Below are positions 9,252-20,764 of a stretch of 64,000 bases of DNA, piece after piece. Source of the DNA: Ampullaceana balthica (lineage: Eukaryota; Mollusca; Gastropoda; Lymnaeidae); assembly GCA_944989445.1 (NCBI GenBank), contig CALYLW010000130.1, positions 854,501 through 918,500 of the forward strand, in the 5' to 3' direction. The position numbers and the translations under genes are program-made. The notes under the pieces are model-generated. The model had not been told where the DNA came from. It saw nothing but the letters and a program-made list of their open reading frames with translations, and ran no database searches. Each line of letters begins with the position of its first letter. Positions within the stretch are counted from its first letter, which is position 1.

Positions 9252-10382
9252 TTGTTCATGGGCCATTTCGAGCACAGAGTGGAACAAGAATACACTGGTC
9301 GCCTCCCCGAATTTTATAAAAGATACATTGATGACGGCATTGGGGTCACTCATATGGAGAGGAGTGAACTTGACACGTTCATCAACTTTGTTGATTCTTT
9401 TCACCCTTCCATTAAGTTCACTCACATGATTTCCGAACTATCGGTCAATTTCCTGGACATTACTGTAACTCTCCAGAAGAACCGCCTCCTCACTTCGGCC
9501 TACTTCAAACCTACGGACAGTCACTCTTACCTACTCTATCCCTCGTCTCATCCCAAATCCTGTAAGGATTCTATTCCATTTTCACAACTCCTTCGCCTCC
9601 GTAGGCTTTGTCAATCCAATGAGGACTTTTTGGAAAATGCGTTGGAAATGGTGGAGTTTTTTAGACAAAGGTCTTACCCTGAAGCTATACTTCAATCTGC
9701 ACTTCAGCGAGTTAAAAACTTCACTCGTGCCGACGCCTTTGTATCACGCTCCAGTGATAGTAATGAAAGGAGCAAATTGGTGCTCACATACCATCCCCAC
9801 AACATCAGAGCAAAGGAAATATTTGTGAAAAACCGCACCATCCTCCTCGCGGACCCTGAGACAAACAACATATTTTCCACCCCACCCCTCATTGTATTCA
9901 GGAGGGACAAAAATCTGCGAGACCTATTGGTTCGTAGCCGTCTGCTTATTCCGTCCTCCCATCTGGGCACTAAGCCATGTGGTCGTAATCGCTGCAAGAC
10001 ATGTCCCTTTGTTACCCAGACGGACCAGATTGTCTTCCCTAAGGGGACATTCAAGATTAGGAATGGCTATCTTTGTACTAGCCGCAATGTGGTCTACATC
10101 ATTGTGTGTAAGCGCTGTCCTTTGAAGTACATTGGTGAAACGGGGAGGTTACTCTCTTGCCGTATCGCGGAACATGTACGTGCCATTAAACAAGACAAAC
10201 AGTGTCCTGTCTCCCGACACTTCAATGGACGGGACCACATGGGCGTCGATGACATGTCTGTCACCGCCTTGGTTTCTTGTACAAACACACCCGGCCGGGT
10301 CAGTCTGGAGAATAGACTAATCCATGAATATGGGACTCTTACACCACATGGGATCAACGTTGTGTTCGCACTGACAAGCTGA
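9252..10382 (+). CDS. Penelope-like element, RT C-terminus plus GIY-YIG endonuclease
   Basis: A 376-codon open frame to TGA at 10380-10382. It starts with FMGHFEHRVEQEYTGRLPEF and the RT catalytic motif RYIDDGIG (about residues 24-31), then the thumb/linker. A cysteine cluster CGRNRCKTC (about residues 243-251) is followed by GIY-YIG endonuclease signatures VVYIIVCKRC and KYIGET, the conserved Arg in LLSCRIAEH, and HFNGRDH. The product would nick target DNA and prime reverse transcription there. RT motifs before LFMGH are missing, so this copy cannot encode a complete enzyme. The frame shows no internal stop or frameshift, consistent with a recent insertion. Confidence 0.9.
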   Translation: MFMGHFEHRVEQEYTGRLPEFYKRYIDDGIGVTHMERSELDTFINFVDSFHPSIKFTHMISELSVNFLDITVTLQKNRLLTSAYFKPTDSHSYLLYPSSHPKSCKDSIPFSQLLRLRRLCQSNEDFLENALEMVEFFRQRSYPEAILQSALQRVKNFTRADAFVSRSSDSNERSKLVLTYHPHNIRAKEIFVKNRTILLADPETNNIFSTPPLIVFRRDKNLRDLLVRSRLLIPSSHLGTKPCGRNRCKTCPFVTQTDQIVFPKGTFKIRNGYLCTSRNVVYIIVCKRCPLKYIGETGRLLSCRIAEHVRAIKQDKQCPVSRHFNGRDHMGVDDMSVTALVSCTNTPGRVSLENRLIHEYGTLTPHGINVVFALTS

Positions 10383-10624
10383 TTGATTGGCCACACCCAC
10401 CCTTTCCTTTCCTATTTAAGCTCTTACTTTTCTCTCCTTGCTTTATCTCTACTGGACTACTTGGATTTCACCGCAGCTAAGTGTTTTTTTCTATTATTTC
10501 GTTTTATTCGTTTCATTTGTGTACTATTTGTCCGTTGAAGAAGGCTCTTTGCCGAAACGTTCGCTGTTGTGTTACGTCCTGTCAGGTCTACTAATACCCT
10601 GTTTTTATTTTATGCATTTACCTT
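10307..10624 (+). repeat. 3' terminal direct repeat (pLTR) of the Penelope-like element
   Basis: Includes the last 25 codons of the endonuclease frame and the 3' untranslated end, and matches 7108-7425 without visible difference. The motif GAAGAAGGCTCTTTGCCGAA lies about 80 bp before the end. Confidence 0.9.
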
Positions 10625-11213
10625 ATGCTGGTCTAGTTGGTCTAGGATGGATAGTGTTAGCACAACGAGTATGCTGGTCTAGTTGGTCTAGGATGGATAG
10701 TGATAGCACAACGAGTATGCTGGTCTAGTTGGTCTAGGATGGATAGTGTTAGCACAACGAGTATGCTGGTCTATATATGTATGCATGGATAGTGTTAGCA
10801 AAACGAGTATGTTGGTCTAGTTGGTCTAGGATGGATAGTGTTAGCACAACGAGTATGCTGGTCTAGTTGGTCTAGCATGGCTAGTGTTAGCACAACGAGT
10901 ATGCTGGTCTAGTTGATCTAGCATGGATAGTGTTAGCACAACGAGTATGCTGGTCTATGTATGCATGGATAGTGTTAGCACAACGAGTATGCTGGTCTAT
11001 GTATGCATGGATAGTGTTAGCACAACGAGTATGCTGGTCTATGTATGCATGGATAGTGTTAGCACAACGAGTATGCTGGTCTATGTATGCATGGATAGTG
11101 TTAGCACAACGAGTATGCTGGTCTACCATCGATAGTGTTAGCACATCGAGTATGCTGGTCTACCATCGATAGTGTTAGCACAACGAGTATGCTGGTCTAC
11201 CATCGATAGTGTT
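10625..11213. repeat. 46-bp minisatellite, right part, evolving to a 42-bp variant
   Basis: Continues the array of 6304-7107 beyond the element. Units diverge to a 42-bp form with TATGTATGCATGGATAGTGT and then to a CCATCGATAGTGTTAG form. This side is more heterogeneous than the left, as expected at an array edge. Open frames across it are artefacts. Confidence 0.9.
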
Positions 11214-11299
11214 AGTGCTATAGAAGAAAGCCATCATGATCATGCTGAAACGTATTTGGAATTAATTCTAACTTGGAAATACAACAGAGAGATAATCTA

Positions 11300-11530
11300 A
11301 TACAACCCTGAAATAGACATAGTTAGAAAAACACTTTTCTTATTCCGTATGCAAGAACAAACACATACAAATTTTCGTTCTTCCCGGCTGGAATTCGGAC
11401 TTGGAATGGTTTGCATGAGGAAATCAGGAAAACCAACACTTTATCAACGTTTAAAACTAATACAAATTCAAGACTAGACATTAACCATGGATAAACGTCT
11501 GTAACAGATAAGATAAAATCAGACGGTTCG
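11300..11530 (+). mobile_element. LINE 3' end fragment (family A)
   Basis: Matches, in the opposite orientation, the 3' end of the LINE family at 40372-41262 and 62965-63885: the conserved block around TATTCCGTATGCAAGAACAA and a terminal AACAGATAAGATAA. Truncated and diverged. Confidence 0.75.
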
Positions 11531-12137
11531 GATTCAGACTTTATATATCATCCACCTGGCTCTCTGCCAGTGCACGACGCTAGGACATGTGATAGTAAGG
11601 AGTTGGCTACACGGGAAATATTGGAACACGATGGACCGAGACACTTTTTAGAACACCCGCAGATTGAATCTTACATCCGAAACAAATAATGAGAAAATAA
11701 GGGCATTAATTTTGAACTCTTTCAAAATGGTCGCCACTTCTCAAATCACGAATGGTCCTCACAATGTTTTTTTTTAATAGCTGAAACTGGGAACTTCAAA
11801 CAAGAAGAACAACAAATTCACGATACTGTTGGTTAATCCATTAGTATATATTTTTTAGGGAAACGTGGCCCAACAATTTCGAGAAACCGTAATCCCTGGA
11901 TATTTCATAGGATAATTTATGAAAACACACAAGACCAGGTCACCACATCCGGGTAAGGCCTCGCTGACCCCTCGTATTATTTATGACATAAACTTACTTT
12001 GAACTGAATAATGCGCTCCAACCCTGACAAAATATCAAAAGCAACGCATGGAGCAATGGAGACCTTGTCAACACTGTAGACCAATCTATGCGAACCGTAC
12101 GAGATATGAGACAGTCTGTAGTTGCTATCAAAGAGAT
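11531..12137. other. No gene seen
   Basis: Unique-looking sequence without splice-supported exons or recognised element ends. Confidence 0.4.
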
Positions 12138-12433
12138 TGGGGGCCGTCCATACAGTAGGTCACGCTATTTTTGAACATTTTGACCCCCCCCTCCCCCCTG
12201 TCACAAACTGTCACAAATCTCGGAACCCCTCCCCCCTACCCCCCCCCCTAAAGTACGTCACACTTTCGAACAAAAATTTTGTTTTTTATTTCCAAAATAA
12301 TTAAAATTTAATATAAAACACAGTGACGTCACACATGGCCGGAACCCCCCCCCCTCACTCCTGTCACAAATTGTCACACTTTCTTACACCCACCCCCCCC
12401 TTCTGGAGCGTGACGTTCTTTATGGCCGTCCCC
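12138..12433. mobile_element. MITE, GGGGCCGTCCAT family, second copy
   Basis: Ends GGGGGCCGTCCATACAG and GTGACGTTCTTTATGGCCGT match the 885-1306 element with substitutions. The interior is rich in C-runs and GTCACA words. Confidence 0.75.
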
Positions 12434-14127
12434 TTGGTAGAAGGATATCAACTGTGTTTTTGTGAACCATGGTGAGGAGTGTTAATACAAATAGTCAATA
12501 GTGTAGTGTAGGTCAGGGATGGCCAGACCTGTAGTGACTTAATTACAGCCATTTTAAAATAAAAAAATAAATAAAATGGTGAGAGCCGCACTGAAGCACT
12601 GTGGTTCATTTAACCTGAATTGAAAATCTCCCAGTAATCCTTGTAACATATTTTTCATAAATTGTACGCGAGCCGCAATGTGAACACAGAAGAGCCGCGT
12701 GCGGGTTGCCAGTCGCGGTTTTGCCACAGTTGGTGTGGGTCGTAGCTATTCAGCAACCAACCGAATCAAGACACTAAGAATAGTCACTTAAGAGTGAAAC
12801 CTTCCCGCCACATAAAATACAAACTGGCATCAGAGCAATACATTTTTTATTGTTCAAGAAAATTATTTTAAAGTTATAAAAATTTAAAGTTACCTGTTCT
12901 TTATTAATTTGTTTCTAAATCGAGCATTTGAAGACATAATGAAATGTCAAGACTATGTCAATGATTAAGTTCTCCTAAGTTATGAATATCCTCAAATCCT
13001 AATTATGCGATTGTTTTAGACTCTTTCAGTGTAACTTTCACTAAAAAAAACTTGATGTCAATTGTTAATGTTAACTTTTTAAGCCTTAATTTTACTCACA
13101 AGGCCTTAATCGATCGATTAAAACAAACAAAAATTCTATTTTTACACTTTATTTATTTAAAGTTCTCATTGAACATTTTGACAGAGTCGCTGACACATAA
13201 AGAAAAAAGATCCTATGAAGAAGGAATAAATCTGGACAGGATGATGCCTGCCCCCAGTACACGACACACGCAGTCTCATATGAATGTCTAACTTCCCTTC
13301 TGTCTTAGACGTACACACGTCACTAACTAATCAAGCTGGGTGTAATCTCCACCCCACCAAGCCAGCTAAGTAAACACAAGAAATCCCTGAGTTATTCCGG
13401 AATGAAACAAATCTCCCATCAAAGCCAATGCTATCTCCGCATATACCCCCACCACACCCCCTCATTCCGCGTGACGTATCTGATTTATTGTCTATGGTTC
13501 ATTAAATCTTCTGTTTTGAAGTTTCTTTCTTGGGATATCACGTATCTCTTGGCCTGGATCAGTTCACGAAGATCGATTAGTTCATGAAAATCGATTTTTT
13601 CTAGAAGATTAATTAGTTCAAAAAGAAAGATTGATTAATGAAGATTAATTAGTTTATAAATAATTATTGATGTTCGAACATTGATTAGTTCATGAAGATT
13701 AATTAATTTATAAATAATAATTGATTCATTAAGATCGATTAGTTCATGAAGATTAATTAGTTTATAAATAATTATTGATTTCTGAAGATCGATTAGTTCA
13801 TGAAGATAAATTCGTTTATAAATATTTGTTTATTCATGAAGATCAGTTATTTCTCGAAGATTAATTTGTACATGAATATTGATTACATCATAAAGATAAT
13901 ATTTAGTTCATAAAAAATGATTCATTCATGAAGATCGATTAGTTCATTTATTAGATCACAAAGGTTGATTGGGTCATAAATATTGATTGGGTAAATTAAT
14001 TTTAAAGTGCCCAGATTTTTAATGAATGTCAAATTGAACTTAAGAAAAATTTAAGGAATAAAGTCAATGCTTTCAATAATTCGATTTCTTACAATTAATC
14101 CATGGTGTAAGTTATTGTGATGTGCAG
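12434..14127. other. No gene seen; AT-rich degenerate repeats
   Basis: 12512-12735 has a CAGGGATGGCCAGACC-like start that may be a decayed hAT end. 13560-13980 is a diverged array of words like TTAGTTCATGAAGATTAATT. No exon could be supported. Confidence 0.45.
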
Positions 14128-14330
14128 AGTTATCTGTTATCTTATCTTATCTTATCTTATCTTATCTTATCTGTTTACAGACGCTCCTTCTATACAGAAG
14201 ATTATTGCGTCCTACGCTTATCTATGGTTTGTGTTTAGTCCTGCATTTTTATTAGATATTTAAATGTTGATAAAGTGTTGGTTGTCCTGGATTCTTCAGG
14301 CAACCCATTCCACGCCCGAATTCCGAATTC
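14128..14330 (-). mobile_element. LINE 3' end fragment (family A) with TTATC tail
   Basis: Starts with a TTATC pentamer run (14135-14170), the complement of a GATAA-type 3' tail, followed by the conserved CAGACGCTCCTTCTATACAG block and the LINE 3' region to about 14330. 5'-truncated copy. Confidence 0.85.
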
Positions 14331-15239
14331 TGTTGTTGGAGGTGGGTGTGGGGTGGGGGGGGTGGGGTGGTAGGTTTAAACAAACTGACGTTTGGTTATA
14401 TATTTTTTTCTAGCAGCCAATTTAGATTTTAAAGCTTTCATGATTTATCAGGAAAGTTATCATTTTTTTTAAACATTGTCGTTTCAGATGATTAGGTAGA
14501 TATTTGTATTAAAACAACAACAACAACTAACTATAAACTATTGTCACAGTTGGCTTGATGCTAAATCATGAGGTTTGTTGGTGTAAGGTGTACCGAAGTA
14601 GAACTGAGTCAAGTAGTGACCATCAACATAGAAACACTACCCCTGCTTGTTGTTGTTGTACTCTTGTTGAGTATAAGTGACGTCAGTAGCGTAGTCAACG
14701 GAAATCTCTCAATGGGGAATCAAACGTGATCTGAATAAGGGGGTGAGGCTGGGGGACCATGTTTTAAAACACGCAAAACTCATGTTGCACACCGTATTTT
14801 GCACGCCGTATACTGTTCCAAACATTGGCACCACTCCCCAGGACATGACAGCACACACAATAGCCCACTCCCAGTTGGTGACAATTAATAGAGTTGGACT
14901 GACACTTACTGTAGATCGAGCTCCCATCGATTTTATTCGCTAAATTGTAAAACATCGATACTTTTAAATATCGATTCTGTAAAACATCTAAACTTGAAAA
15001 ATATCGATTGTTGTAAAACATCTATAATTGTAAAATATCGATTATTGTAAAACATCATTACTTGTAAAATATCATTTATTGTAAAACATCGATAATTGAA
15101 TCTAGTTGAAATCAAGACATCGCGGATTCTCGGATATAGTTTCAAAACACCAAGTCTCATTGATGACAAATTTATCTGTTTTATTGTATGCCTTTTAAAT
15201 GACACATGACCCAATGAAATCACGCATAATACACATTTA
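14331..15239. other. No gene seen
   Basis: Includes a G-rich run near 14345 and ATCGAT-rich loose repeats at 14935-15105 (AAAACATCGATA type). No supported exon. Confidence 0.4.
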
Positions 15240-15560
15240 CAGTCACTCAGAACACACATTTACAGTCACCTAGAACACACATTTACAGTCACCTAGAACA
15301 CACATTTACAGTCACCTAGAACACACATTTACAGTCACCTAGAACACACATTTACAGTCACACATAACACACATTTTCAGTCACACATAACACACATTTT
15401 CAGTCACACATAACACACATTTTCAGTCACACATAACACACATTTACAGTTACCTAGAGCATATATTTAGAATCACCCACAACACATATTTATAGTCAGA
15501 CAAAACATACATTTACAGTCGCACATAACACACATTTACAGTTACCCAGAAAACACATTT
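15240..15560. repeat. 23-bp minisatellite AACACACATTTACAGTCACC
   Basis: About 13 copies of a 23-bp unit with variants (CCTAG, CACAT). Homogeneous in the centre and degrading to the right. Confidence 0.9.
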
Positions 15561-15609
15561 GCTGTCTAACAAAACATATTTCTTGTCCCCCCACACATTT
15601 ATTTTCACA

Positions 15610-15960
15610 CAACACACATTTAGCTGTTACGCTACTCACACAACACAATCGCTGTCACACTACTCACGCAACACAATCGCCGTCACACTACTCACACAAC
15701 ACAATCGCTGTCACACTACTCACACAACACAATCGCTGTCACACTACTCACACAACACAATCGCTGTCACACTACTCACACAACACAATTGCCGTCACAC
15801 TAACTACTCACACAACACACAATCGCTGTCACACTATTCACACAACACAATTGCTGTCACACTAACTACTCACACAACATACATTTGCGTCACACTACTC
15901 ATACAACACAATTGCTGTCACACTACTCACACAACACAATTTGATGTCACACAATGTATG
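15610..15960. repeat. 28-bp minisatellite CTCACACAACACAATCGCTG
   Basis: About 12 copies of a roughly 28-bp unit with small indels. A plus-strand open frame across it (repeating TTQHNRCHTT) is a repeat artefact. Confidence 0.9.
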
Positions 15961-16084
15961 AAATAAAACGACTTCAACAGTTTCCAACATTTCTTTGTGT
16001 CACTTACTGGCGTGCTGCTCATGTAGATATTTAGTTTTTGCTCTGAGCAGAAATAACTGGGAGCGCCAAAGTAAATCTCATAGA

Positions 16085-16315
16085 TGTTGCGAAGAGATGT
16101 GACAAGAGATGGGACAAGAGATGTGATAAGAGATGTGACAATAGAGATGTGACAAGAGATGTGACAATAGAGATGTGACAAGCGATGTGACTAGAGATAT
16201 GAATAGAGACAGTGACAACAGATGTAAGAAGAGGTTTGACAAGAGATATTTTACAAGAAATGTGACAAGGGATGTGACAAGAGATGTGACCAGAAATGTG
16301 GCAAGAGATAGAATT
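16085..16315. repeat. Short GAGATGTGACAA array
   Basis: Loose 12- to 15-bp tandem words GAGATGTGACAA. Minus-strand open frames rich in TSLVTS are artefacts of it. Confidence 0.85.
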
Positions 16316-17639
16316 ATATGATACGGGATGTAATCCAAGTCTGCATTTAGTGCCGCCATGCTTATCCCCCTTGTGTTGACTTCTTGCCTCTAAGCTGGAC
16401 GCTGTCTTTTCAAATCAATAGTGTACAATATAGATGTGTATCGTGGAAAGGGGGGGGGTCGGGGGGTGTGTGGGACATAACGAAGCTCTGCTCCAAGCCA
16501 CCCTAGTTTGAGCGCCCTCCACACTTTTTTCTTTTCAAAGAAATAACTTAACAAACCCAATAGCTAGATGACATCCCTACGAATCTGCTAGATCAGTGGT
16601 CCCCAACCTTTTTATCACCGGTGACCGGGTGGAGGGGTTTTTAGGGTGGGCAGTGGTGTTGATTTATTAGACATGTAATTTAGATTATTTTCATTTATAA
16701 TTTTAATTTATGTGTACTTAAAGATGCCTTCAAAATAAAATGCAATAACGCTAAAAATTAATTAAAAATTATTTGATATTTCAACTTACTCAATATCCCA
16801 CACGTGGAAGTAAGTCAGCAGCCCCGAGCCTAGTGCTCTTCACGGGTCTTCCCGGAAGACCCTCTCAGGCCCCCAAGGGGACGTAACAGCTGAGAACCCC
16901 CCCACCCCCCGGAGCGATCACTTCTGTAGCGGCCACCTGGGCATCCAGGACAGACAGTCCAAAATCCCTCCCACTAAATTGACCTCACAAGGAGGTGTGG
17001 AATTTCCTATTTCGACCCGCTACCACGAGTCTCCATGGTTATATAGGATCGCCGCTAAGCGGGGGATCATCAATGACCTACCTAGGGTGTGAGCCCCACT
17101 GGAAGGTTTCCTCAGAGCTGGCGTCCTCTGCGTTGTTCACAGTTCCTTTTGCTAATCCGTACTGGCGCTCCTGGCTCTAAACCGGCACCGCTCAATGGCG
17201 TTGCTAGTAAAGATGAGGGGGACGAAACGGTCGCTTCGGAGTAACCCGATCCTTATCGGGTACTTTGGTTTTCATCATCTGCATTGCATCTAGATGCTTT
17301 GCCTAAGATCCTTACAGCGACTGTAATCATAATAATATGTGACTAGCACCTAACACCTAACATATCGGACTGCGGCATTGCTTGTCAGGAGTTGTCGGTT
17401 TCGGATCGCGGTCAGGTCCACCGAGCCCCGCAGAGGTCACCCCTTCTCATTCGGCTTGACACAACTAAAACTCGTGGATTAATTAACGCTAGCTTCACCA
17501 GAAGATACTTTTAAATCAAGTCATTAATGAGTATCAACGAAATTTCTGAAAACCAAAAAAAAATTAAAAAAAAATCAACAACACGTAAATAGAAGTATAT
17601 CAGCCTGCCAACAGTGATTGCCAATCAAAAGCGCGCACT

Positions 17640-17955
17640 GCAAAAGAGTGCCAACAATAGAGCTCCAACATAAGAGCGCCGACAAGAGAGCGCCAATAAA
17701 GAGCGCCGACAAGAGAGCGCCAATAAAGAGCGCCGACAAGAGAGCGCCAACATGAGAGGGCCGACAAGAGAGTGCCAACATAAGAGCGCCGACAAGAGAG
17801 CGCCAACATGAGAGGGCCGACAAGAGAGTGCCAACATAAGAGCGCCGACAAGAGAGCGCCAATAAAGAGCGCCGACAAGAGAGCGCCAACATGAGAGGGC
17901 CGACAAGAGAGTGCCAACATAAGAGCGCCGACAAGAGAACGTCAACATAAGAGCG
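17640..17955. repeat. GAGCGCCGACAAGAGAGCGC minisatellite
   Basis: Nested tandem structure: alternating GAGCGCCGACAAGAGA and GCGCCAACATAA-type blocks forming a higher-order unit. Minus-strand frames rich in ALSCRRS are artefacts. Confidence 0.9.
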
Positions 17956-18002
17956 CAAAAATTGATTGTAGTCGGTTTTTCCTATCTGCTCTAATGTGTG
18001 AT

Positions 18003-18285
18003 TATCTTATCTTATCTATACAGACGCTCCTTCTATGCCCTATGCAGAAGATAGTTGCGTCCACAGACCATGACAGATGATCTGTTGGCAAGTGATGCAG
18101 CGTTCACAGGCCACGGCTTTGTGGGTTCCACGCATTACCCAGCCGCCTAACTAGTGTTAGGTACCCATTCGGAGCGGGGTGACTCAGGGACGTCCTAGGC
18201 CCCGGGAACAAACCCTTGCCTTCACACGGATTCGAACCCGTGACCATCGGTACGACAGTCCAGTGCGCTGCCATCGCGTCACGTG
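18003..18285 (-). mobile_element. tRNA-derived SINE with LINE-type tail
   Basis: Reading the minus strand: a tRNA-like head with box B GGTTCGAATCC (near 18227-18240), a unique body (GGTGACTCAGGGAC and CAGCGTTCACAGGCCACGGC on the plus strand), then a tail with AGAAGGAGCGTCTGTATAGA and GATAA repeats. The tail is shared with the 3' end of LINE family A, implying mobilisation by that LINE. Confidence 0.85.
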
Positions 18286-18477
18286 ACTGATTTCGTTTGA
18301 CGGGGTTCCGCCCTAACTGGTTACACGTTTTTGCCTCTTGTGTATGGAAAGACCTACAACCCTAGAGAAATACACCACTGTAATTAAAATGTAAATAATT
18401 TATGTTCCTTTGGCGGCCCGGTACCATTCGTTCCAAGGCCCGGTATCGGTCCGCGGCCCGGTGGTTGGGGATCACTG

Positions 18478-18705
18478 TGCAAGATGACATCTCTACAAAT
18501 CTGCTAATTGACATCTCTACAAATCTGGTAGATGACATCTCTACAAATCTACTAGATGTCATCTGTGCAAAAATCTTCCAGATAACATCTCTAAATATCT
18601 GCTATATGACATCTATTCAAAAATCTGCTAGATGACATCTCTACAAATCTGCCAGATGACATCTCTACAAATCTGCTAGATGACATCTCCACAAATCTGC
18701 TGGTA
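18478..18705. repeat. 24-bp minisatellite GATGACATCTCTACAAATCT
   Basis: About nine copies of a 24-bp unit ending GCTA. One and a half further units lie at 16560-16593, left of the hAT-like insertion. Confidence 0.9.
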
Positions 18706-19460
18706 ACAGCGCAGATATCGCCCCACGATGATAAAGCTTTTATCAGATGAGAATGCGGCGACCGTCCGTGTGCTGTGTTGGTGTGTTTGCTGTTATCACT
18801 GCGATACTTCTCTGACTTCCGGTGCACGGCAACTCGTCTGTTTACTGTGGTGATTTCTTCTTGGGATTAAATCTTTTTGTTCTCAATGGCCCGGGGTTTA
18901 CTTTTACTTCTGACAAGAGAATGAAAAACGTTTGTGGTTTTCATTTCATGAAGAGCGTCAAACCTTCCCAGTATTCCAGAGACTTGTTGATAGAGTGAAG
19001 TTAAGGAACAGAAAGAATCGAAATAGAGAGTTATATAGTGAAGTAGAGAGTAGACGCATCACATCAAAGTAAGTGGTTGTGGTGTCGTTTGTTTGGTTGA
19101 CTTATCGTGTCACGTGACCAACCAGCCCTTGCACAACTGTGATTGCTGTATCACTGGTGGTCAGGTTATATCCCAGTCTTGTGTCGTGCGTCTGTATAAA
19201 TGTTACTTCAATGCTGACTAACAACGCTGAAGATCGTTTGACGTTGTTGGCGGACTAAGCAGACACCCCTCTGACTGATCATGATGTCCTTTTGTGATCT
19301 GTGTCAGAGTGCTGTCTGTTGAATGACAGTTTGCTGTCGTTGGCTGACAGTTTGATGTCTTCTGTCTGTTGAATGACAGTTTGTTTGAGTTTTGATCAAT
19401 GTTGTCCTCCCAACTAAGTCCAAGATCAAGAGTTGTCTTCTCTTAGAATTGGAAGTGACG
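18706..19460. other. No coding exon seen; possible upstream region of the Rab gene
   Basis: The first coding exon of the Rab gene (21464) is preceded at once by an acceptor-like TTCATCCAG, so a 5' non-coding exon may lie upstream, possibly here. I could not identify it. Confidence 0.3.
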
Positions 19461-19790
19461 ACTGGGTTCCATTGCCTGGTCTACATCAGCTGAACATCTC
19501 CTCATCCCAGAGTTGACTGGGTTCAATTGCCTGGTCTACATCAGCTGAACATCTCCTCATCCCAGAGTTGACTGGGTTCAATTGCCTGGTCTACATCAGC
19601 TGAACATCTCCTCATCCCAGAGTTGACTGGGTTCCATTGCCTGGTCTACATCAGCTGAACATCTCCTCATCCCAGAGTTGACTGGGTTCCATTGCCTGGT
19701 CTACATCAGCTGAACATCTCCTCATCCCAGAGTTGACTGGGTTCCATTGCCTGGTCTACATCAGCTGAACATCTCCTCATCCACGAGTTG
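19461..19790. repeat. 55-bp minisatellite, six copies
   Basis: The unit begins ACTGGGTTCCATTGCCTGGT; copies start at 19461, 19516, 19571, 19626, 19681 and 19736. Confidence 0.95.
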
Positions 19791-20191
19791 ATTGCCTCAT
19801 CCATTGAGTGACTGGCTCCTACTCATCATGACTCATGTTACTTTACAACATATTCATCAACTTCTGGTTTTGAATTAAACTGTCTAAGAGGTTCTCATGC
19901 AGTGTTCGCCTAGTTGTTTGTTAGATACCCCCATTGGAGTTCAGATAATTAATGGGGCTAAAATTGTGTTAAAAATTCACGTGACGGTTCTGTCTTGAAT
20001 GGCAAACTTATGGATATGCGTTGGTAAAATACTAAATGAACTCCACTAAAGGTTAAATGTAAAATTAAATTGGATTTAACAAGTTTAAGACAGTATGACA
20101 ACAATGTGACAAAGTTTCCTGTATGACAACAATGTTACAACAAAGTCTCCAGTTTCGTGTAAGACAGTATGACAACAATGTGACAAATAAG

Positions 20192-20320
20192 TAGGGGTGT
20201 ACCGGATTAAATTTTTAAAAATCGGTTGGAGCCGGATGTGGACGGATTCGGAGCTGGAGCCAGATTTGTATAAATGGCCGGATTCCAGATTTGCCGGAGC
20301 CGAAATCCGGTACACCTATA
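20192..20320. mobile_element. Small hAT-type MITE
   Basis: 129 bp with inverted ends TAGGGGTGTACCGGATT and AAATCCGGTACACCTATA, and flanking near-duplicates CAAATAAG / CAAATAGG. GC-rich CCGGA words fill the interior. Confidence 0.65.
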
Positions 20321-20764
20321 CAAATAGGTCTCCACTTTTCCCATGACAATATTTACAACAGCATAAAATGCACACTGCAGACATGATCTGCTGGTTCCAA
20401 AAATACTGATAATAATTTGGTAATTTTCATTCATCGGAGTAATCTACACTCGTAAAAATATCAAGTTTCATTTAAATTGGGTTCCACCATTATTTCAATT
20501 CTTGCCCCTGACTACAAACTACGTGGTATGAAATGTAGATCACACCGCAGACGACATTGCTAGACATATTGGAGCAGTGCTTAATCAGAACATTGTAGTA
20601 GTTTATTTATCGCGTTAGACTGAAACGAGCAACCAGCACGGTGTTGTGGAGTTATAAGCCAAACAATCCATATCATAGCATGAGCTTGTGATAAGGGGAG
20701 AGAGACATTACAAATGTGTGGTTACGGGGCATGAAGTTTGGAACAAAACACGAACAGATTCCTA

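Larger units (their letters stand above)
7108..10624 (+). mobile_element. Penelope-like retroelement, endonuclease-bearing, with terminal repeats
   Basis: A 3517-bp element inserted into a 46-bp minisatellite. It has 318-bp direct terminal copies that look identical (7108-7425 and 10307-10624). The duplicated host sequence ATGCTGGTCT flanks it (7098-7107 and 10625-10634), although this cannot be fully separated from the array's own periodicity. It encodes an N-terminal Penelope-type domain and a C-terminal part with the RT motif YIDD and a GIY-YIG endonuclease. Partial tandem copies (pLTRs) and GIY-YIG are hallmarks of Penelope-like elements. The RT core between them is not readable; see the G-depleted block. 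Confidence 0.9.
16594..18477. mobile_element. hAT-like composite element, 1.9 kb
   Basis: Ends CAGTGGTCCCCAACC and GGTTGGGGATCACTG are inverted repeats with one mismatch in 15. The flanking 8-mers TGCTAGAT (16586-16593) and TGCAAGAT (18478-18485) are a near-perfect target duplication. Both flanks belong to the same GATGACATCTCTACAAATCT array, so it inserted in a minisatellite. Inside are a GC-rich segment (16800-17460) I do not recognise, a minisatellite (17640-17955) and a SINE (18003-18285). No transposase was seen. Confidence 0.7.

Noticed and set aside
10887..11172. Repeat frames QHTRCANTIHAYID / MDSVSTTSMLVYVC
   Set aside because: 42-bp variant of the minisatellite; non-coding.
16800..17460. 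GC-rich segment considered as a possible rRNA or gene fragment
   Set aside because: No rRNA-like helices or coding frame recognised. It lies inside a hAT-like composite, so it is most likely repeat DNA of unknown family.
17575..17958. Leu/Ser/Cys-rich frames suggestive of membrane segments
   Set aside because: Minus-strand reading of the GAGCGCCGACAAGAGA array.
18227..18285. tRNA-like box A/box B sequences (also near 21240-21290, 29310-29375 and 39100-39165)
   Set aside because: They belong to the heads of dispersed SINE copies with a common body and LINE tail, not to functional tRNA genes.
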